Notes under the pieces: generated by a model
Told to the model about the DNA's origin: nothing
The model's database searches: none
Seen by the model: only the letters and a program-made list of their open reading frames with translations
Shown: one piece after another, positions 14,823 through 15,974 of the stretch
How the letters are laid out: each line of letters starts with the position of its first letter
Position numbering within the stretch: the first letter of the stretch is position 1
Position numbers and translations under genes: made by a program
Origin: an uncultured Pelagibacteraceae bacterium
GTDB lineage: Bacteria > Pseudomonadota > Alphaproteobacteria > Pelagibacterales > Pelagibacteraceae
Direction of reading: 5' to 3'
DNA length: 15,974 nucleotides
NCBI GenBank assembly: GCA_902570545.1
Contig: CACFYO010000019.1
Span: forward strand, 1-15,974

Positions 14823-15974
14823 TTAAAATACCAATAGGGTTAAAATTACAAGAGATAATAAGCCAATAATAGACTGGTTTCTAAATGACTTCATTTCTTC
14901 TTTTTTAGTATTTAATTCATTATAAGAGTTAGAATTTTGGGGTATTTGACCACTTGCAAGGTAATTAAGAGCTTGGTTTGCTTTGTCCATAACTTCAGGT
15001 AAATTTGGAAGACGTTTTAATACCTCCACTGAGTCTTTTAATGTTTCATTAATTGAATTTATAGGATCTTTAGTTTCTTTTAGCCATTTTTCTAGAACAG
15101 GTTTGGATGTTTCCCATATGTTTGTCTCAGGGTTTAATCTTCTTGCAACTCCTTCAACTACTACCATCGTTTTTTGTAACATAAGTAACTGAGGTTGGGT
15201 TTGCATATTAAATTTTTCGGTAACATCAAAAAGTTGTTTTAAAAGTTTTCCACCTGAAATATTTTTTATAGAGTGTCCAAAAATTGGTTCACCAATTGAT
15301 CTTAATGCTTGAGCAAGATCATTGACAGGGACATTATTCGGGACTAGTCCTGCTGCAAGATGTACCTCCGCAACTTTTTTATAATCTCTTTGTATAAATC
15401 CAAATAAAATTTCAGCTAAAAATCTTTTACTGACATTATCTAGTCTTCCCATGATACCAAAATCTATGGGAACAATTTGACCACTATCATTTACAAAAAT
15501 GTTTCCTTGATGCATATCTGCGTGAAAAAAACCATCTCTTACAGCATGTCTTAAGAAATGTTGAATTATATCAGTAGCAATCTTTTTTGTATCAATTGAT
15601 CTTTTCTCTAGCTCTTCTGTCTCTCTAATTGATACACCTTCAATCCAATCAAGTGTCATTATATTTTCGCTTGTATAATCCCAATATATTTTGGGAACTT
15701 CAAAACCCACGTCATTTTTGGTATTTTCTGCATATTCGTTAGCTGCAGCGGCTTCAAATCTTAAATCCATCTCAAGACTGGTAATTTCTTTCAACAAAAA
15801 AACTACTTCAACAAGCTTTAATCGTTTAGTTTTCTTGATTAATGACTCAATGATATAGGCAAAAAGCATCAGAGCATCCACTTCTTCGTTAAAAATTTTT
15901 TTAATATTTGGTCTTAATATTTTTATTGCTACGTTTTTAATAACTCCATTATCGTTAATTTGAGCTTTATGTAC
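14823..15974 (-). CDS. ubiB: Ubiquinone biosynthesis protein UbiB (ABC1/ADCK family), N-terminus beyond the window
   Basis: UbiB is an atypical kinase-like ATPase of the inner membrane needed for aerobic ubiquinone biosynthesis. The last 383 codons are present and the frame is open to the window end. A GTG at 15881 is internal, since the upstream residues VHKAQINDNGVIKNVAIKILRP match the conserved ATP-binding region; the VAIK lysine is residue 18 of the fragment. Other landmarks are HADMHQGN at 151-158 and the DFG-like PIDFG with the Asp at 171. The C-terminus ends in a single hydrophobic helix (IIGLLSLVILTLLVF), the usual membrane anchor. The family's KxGQ motif would lie outside the window. 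The ubiB-coaBC-dut order is typical of alphaproteobacteria. Confidence 0.95.
   Translation of the reverse strand, partial: VHKAQINDNGVIKNVAIKILRPNIKKIFNEEVDALMLFAYIIESLIKKTKRLKLVEVVFLLKEITSLEMDLRFEAAAANEYAENTKNDVGFEVPKIYWDYTSENIMTLDWIEGVSIRETEELEKRSIDTKKIATDIIQHFLRHAVRDGFFHADMHQGNIFVNDSGQIVPIDFGIMGRLDNVSKRFLAEILFGFIQRDYKKVAEVHLAAGLVPNNVPVNDLAQALRSIGEPIFGHSIKNISGGKLLKQLFDVTEKFNMQTQPQLLMLQKTMVVVEGVARRLNPETNIWETSKPVLEKWLKETKDPINSINETLKDSVEVLKRLPNLPEVMDKANQALNYLASGQIPQNSNSYNELNTKKEEMKSFRNQSIIGLLSLVILTLLVF

Noticed and set aside
15879..15881. GTG as the start of ubiB
   Set aside because: The frame is open to the window edge and the preceding 31 residues contain the conserved VAIK ATP-binding segment, so the GTG is internal.
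1..15974. CRISPR array, insertion sequence, tRNA or horizontally acquired island
   Set aside because: No spaced direct repeats, transposase-like protein, cloverleaf or base-composition break was seen. All large genes are core metabolic or informational genes with the same composition.

Overview
The window looks like a stretch of chromosome from a SAR11-type marine alphaproteobacterium (Pelagibacterales, Candidatus Pelagibacter-like). This is inferred from very low G+C, strong preference for AGA arginine codons, gene spacing of 0 to 10 nt, an Irr-type Fur regulator beside fabA-fabB-fabI, and a ubiB-coaBC-dut gene order typical of alphaproteobacteria. No tRNA, rRNA, CRISPR array, insertion sequence or phage gene was seen. 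The window is densely coded and the longest non-coding stretch is about 114 nt.

Layout. (1) 1-5827, plus strand: the end of nusA, then infB, rbfA, rpsO, pnp and a small antibiotic-biosynthesis-monooxygenase-like protein. This is the transcription/translation/RNA-decay operon, but truB is missing from its usual place between rbfA and rpsO, and no ylxR lies between nusA and infB. (2) 5831-8992, minus strand: fabA, fabB, fabI (unsaturated fatty-acid synthesis and enoyl reduction), then a 48-residue two-helix membrane ORF and a Tat-exported MsrB. (3) 9065-12003, plus strand: irr (haem/iron-responsive Fur family), then rubrerythrin, a two-cluster Fe-S/CCG protein and a DUF3501 protein. (4) 11996-15974, minus strand: ubiB (5' end outside the window), coaBC, dut, a MoeB/ThiF-like E1 enzyme and a secreted SH3-domain protein.

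The most interesting part is 9042-12003. A nearly identical 23-bp element (20 of 23 identical) sits immediately before the irr start codon and at the +1 region of a near-consensus promoter for rubrerythrin. It carries a TTTAGAA half-site like that of alphaproteobacterial Irr boxes. This suggests Irr controls itself and a three-gene redox module: rubrerythrin without its rubredoxin domain, a GlpC/HdrD-like Fe-S protein as possible electron donor, and DUF3501 of unknown role. A GC-rich 10-bp hairpin with a C-rich loop separates rubrerythrin from the Fe-S gene and may set their relative expression.
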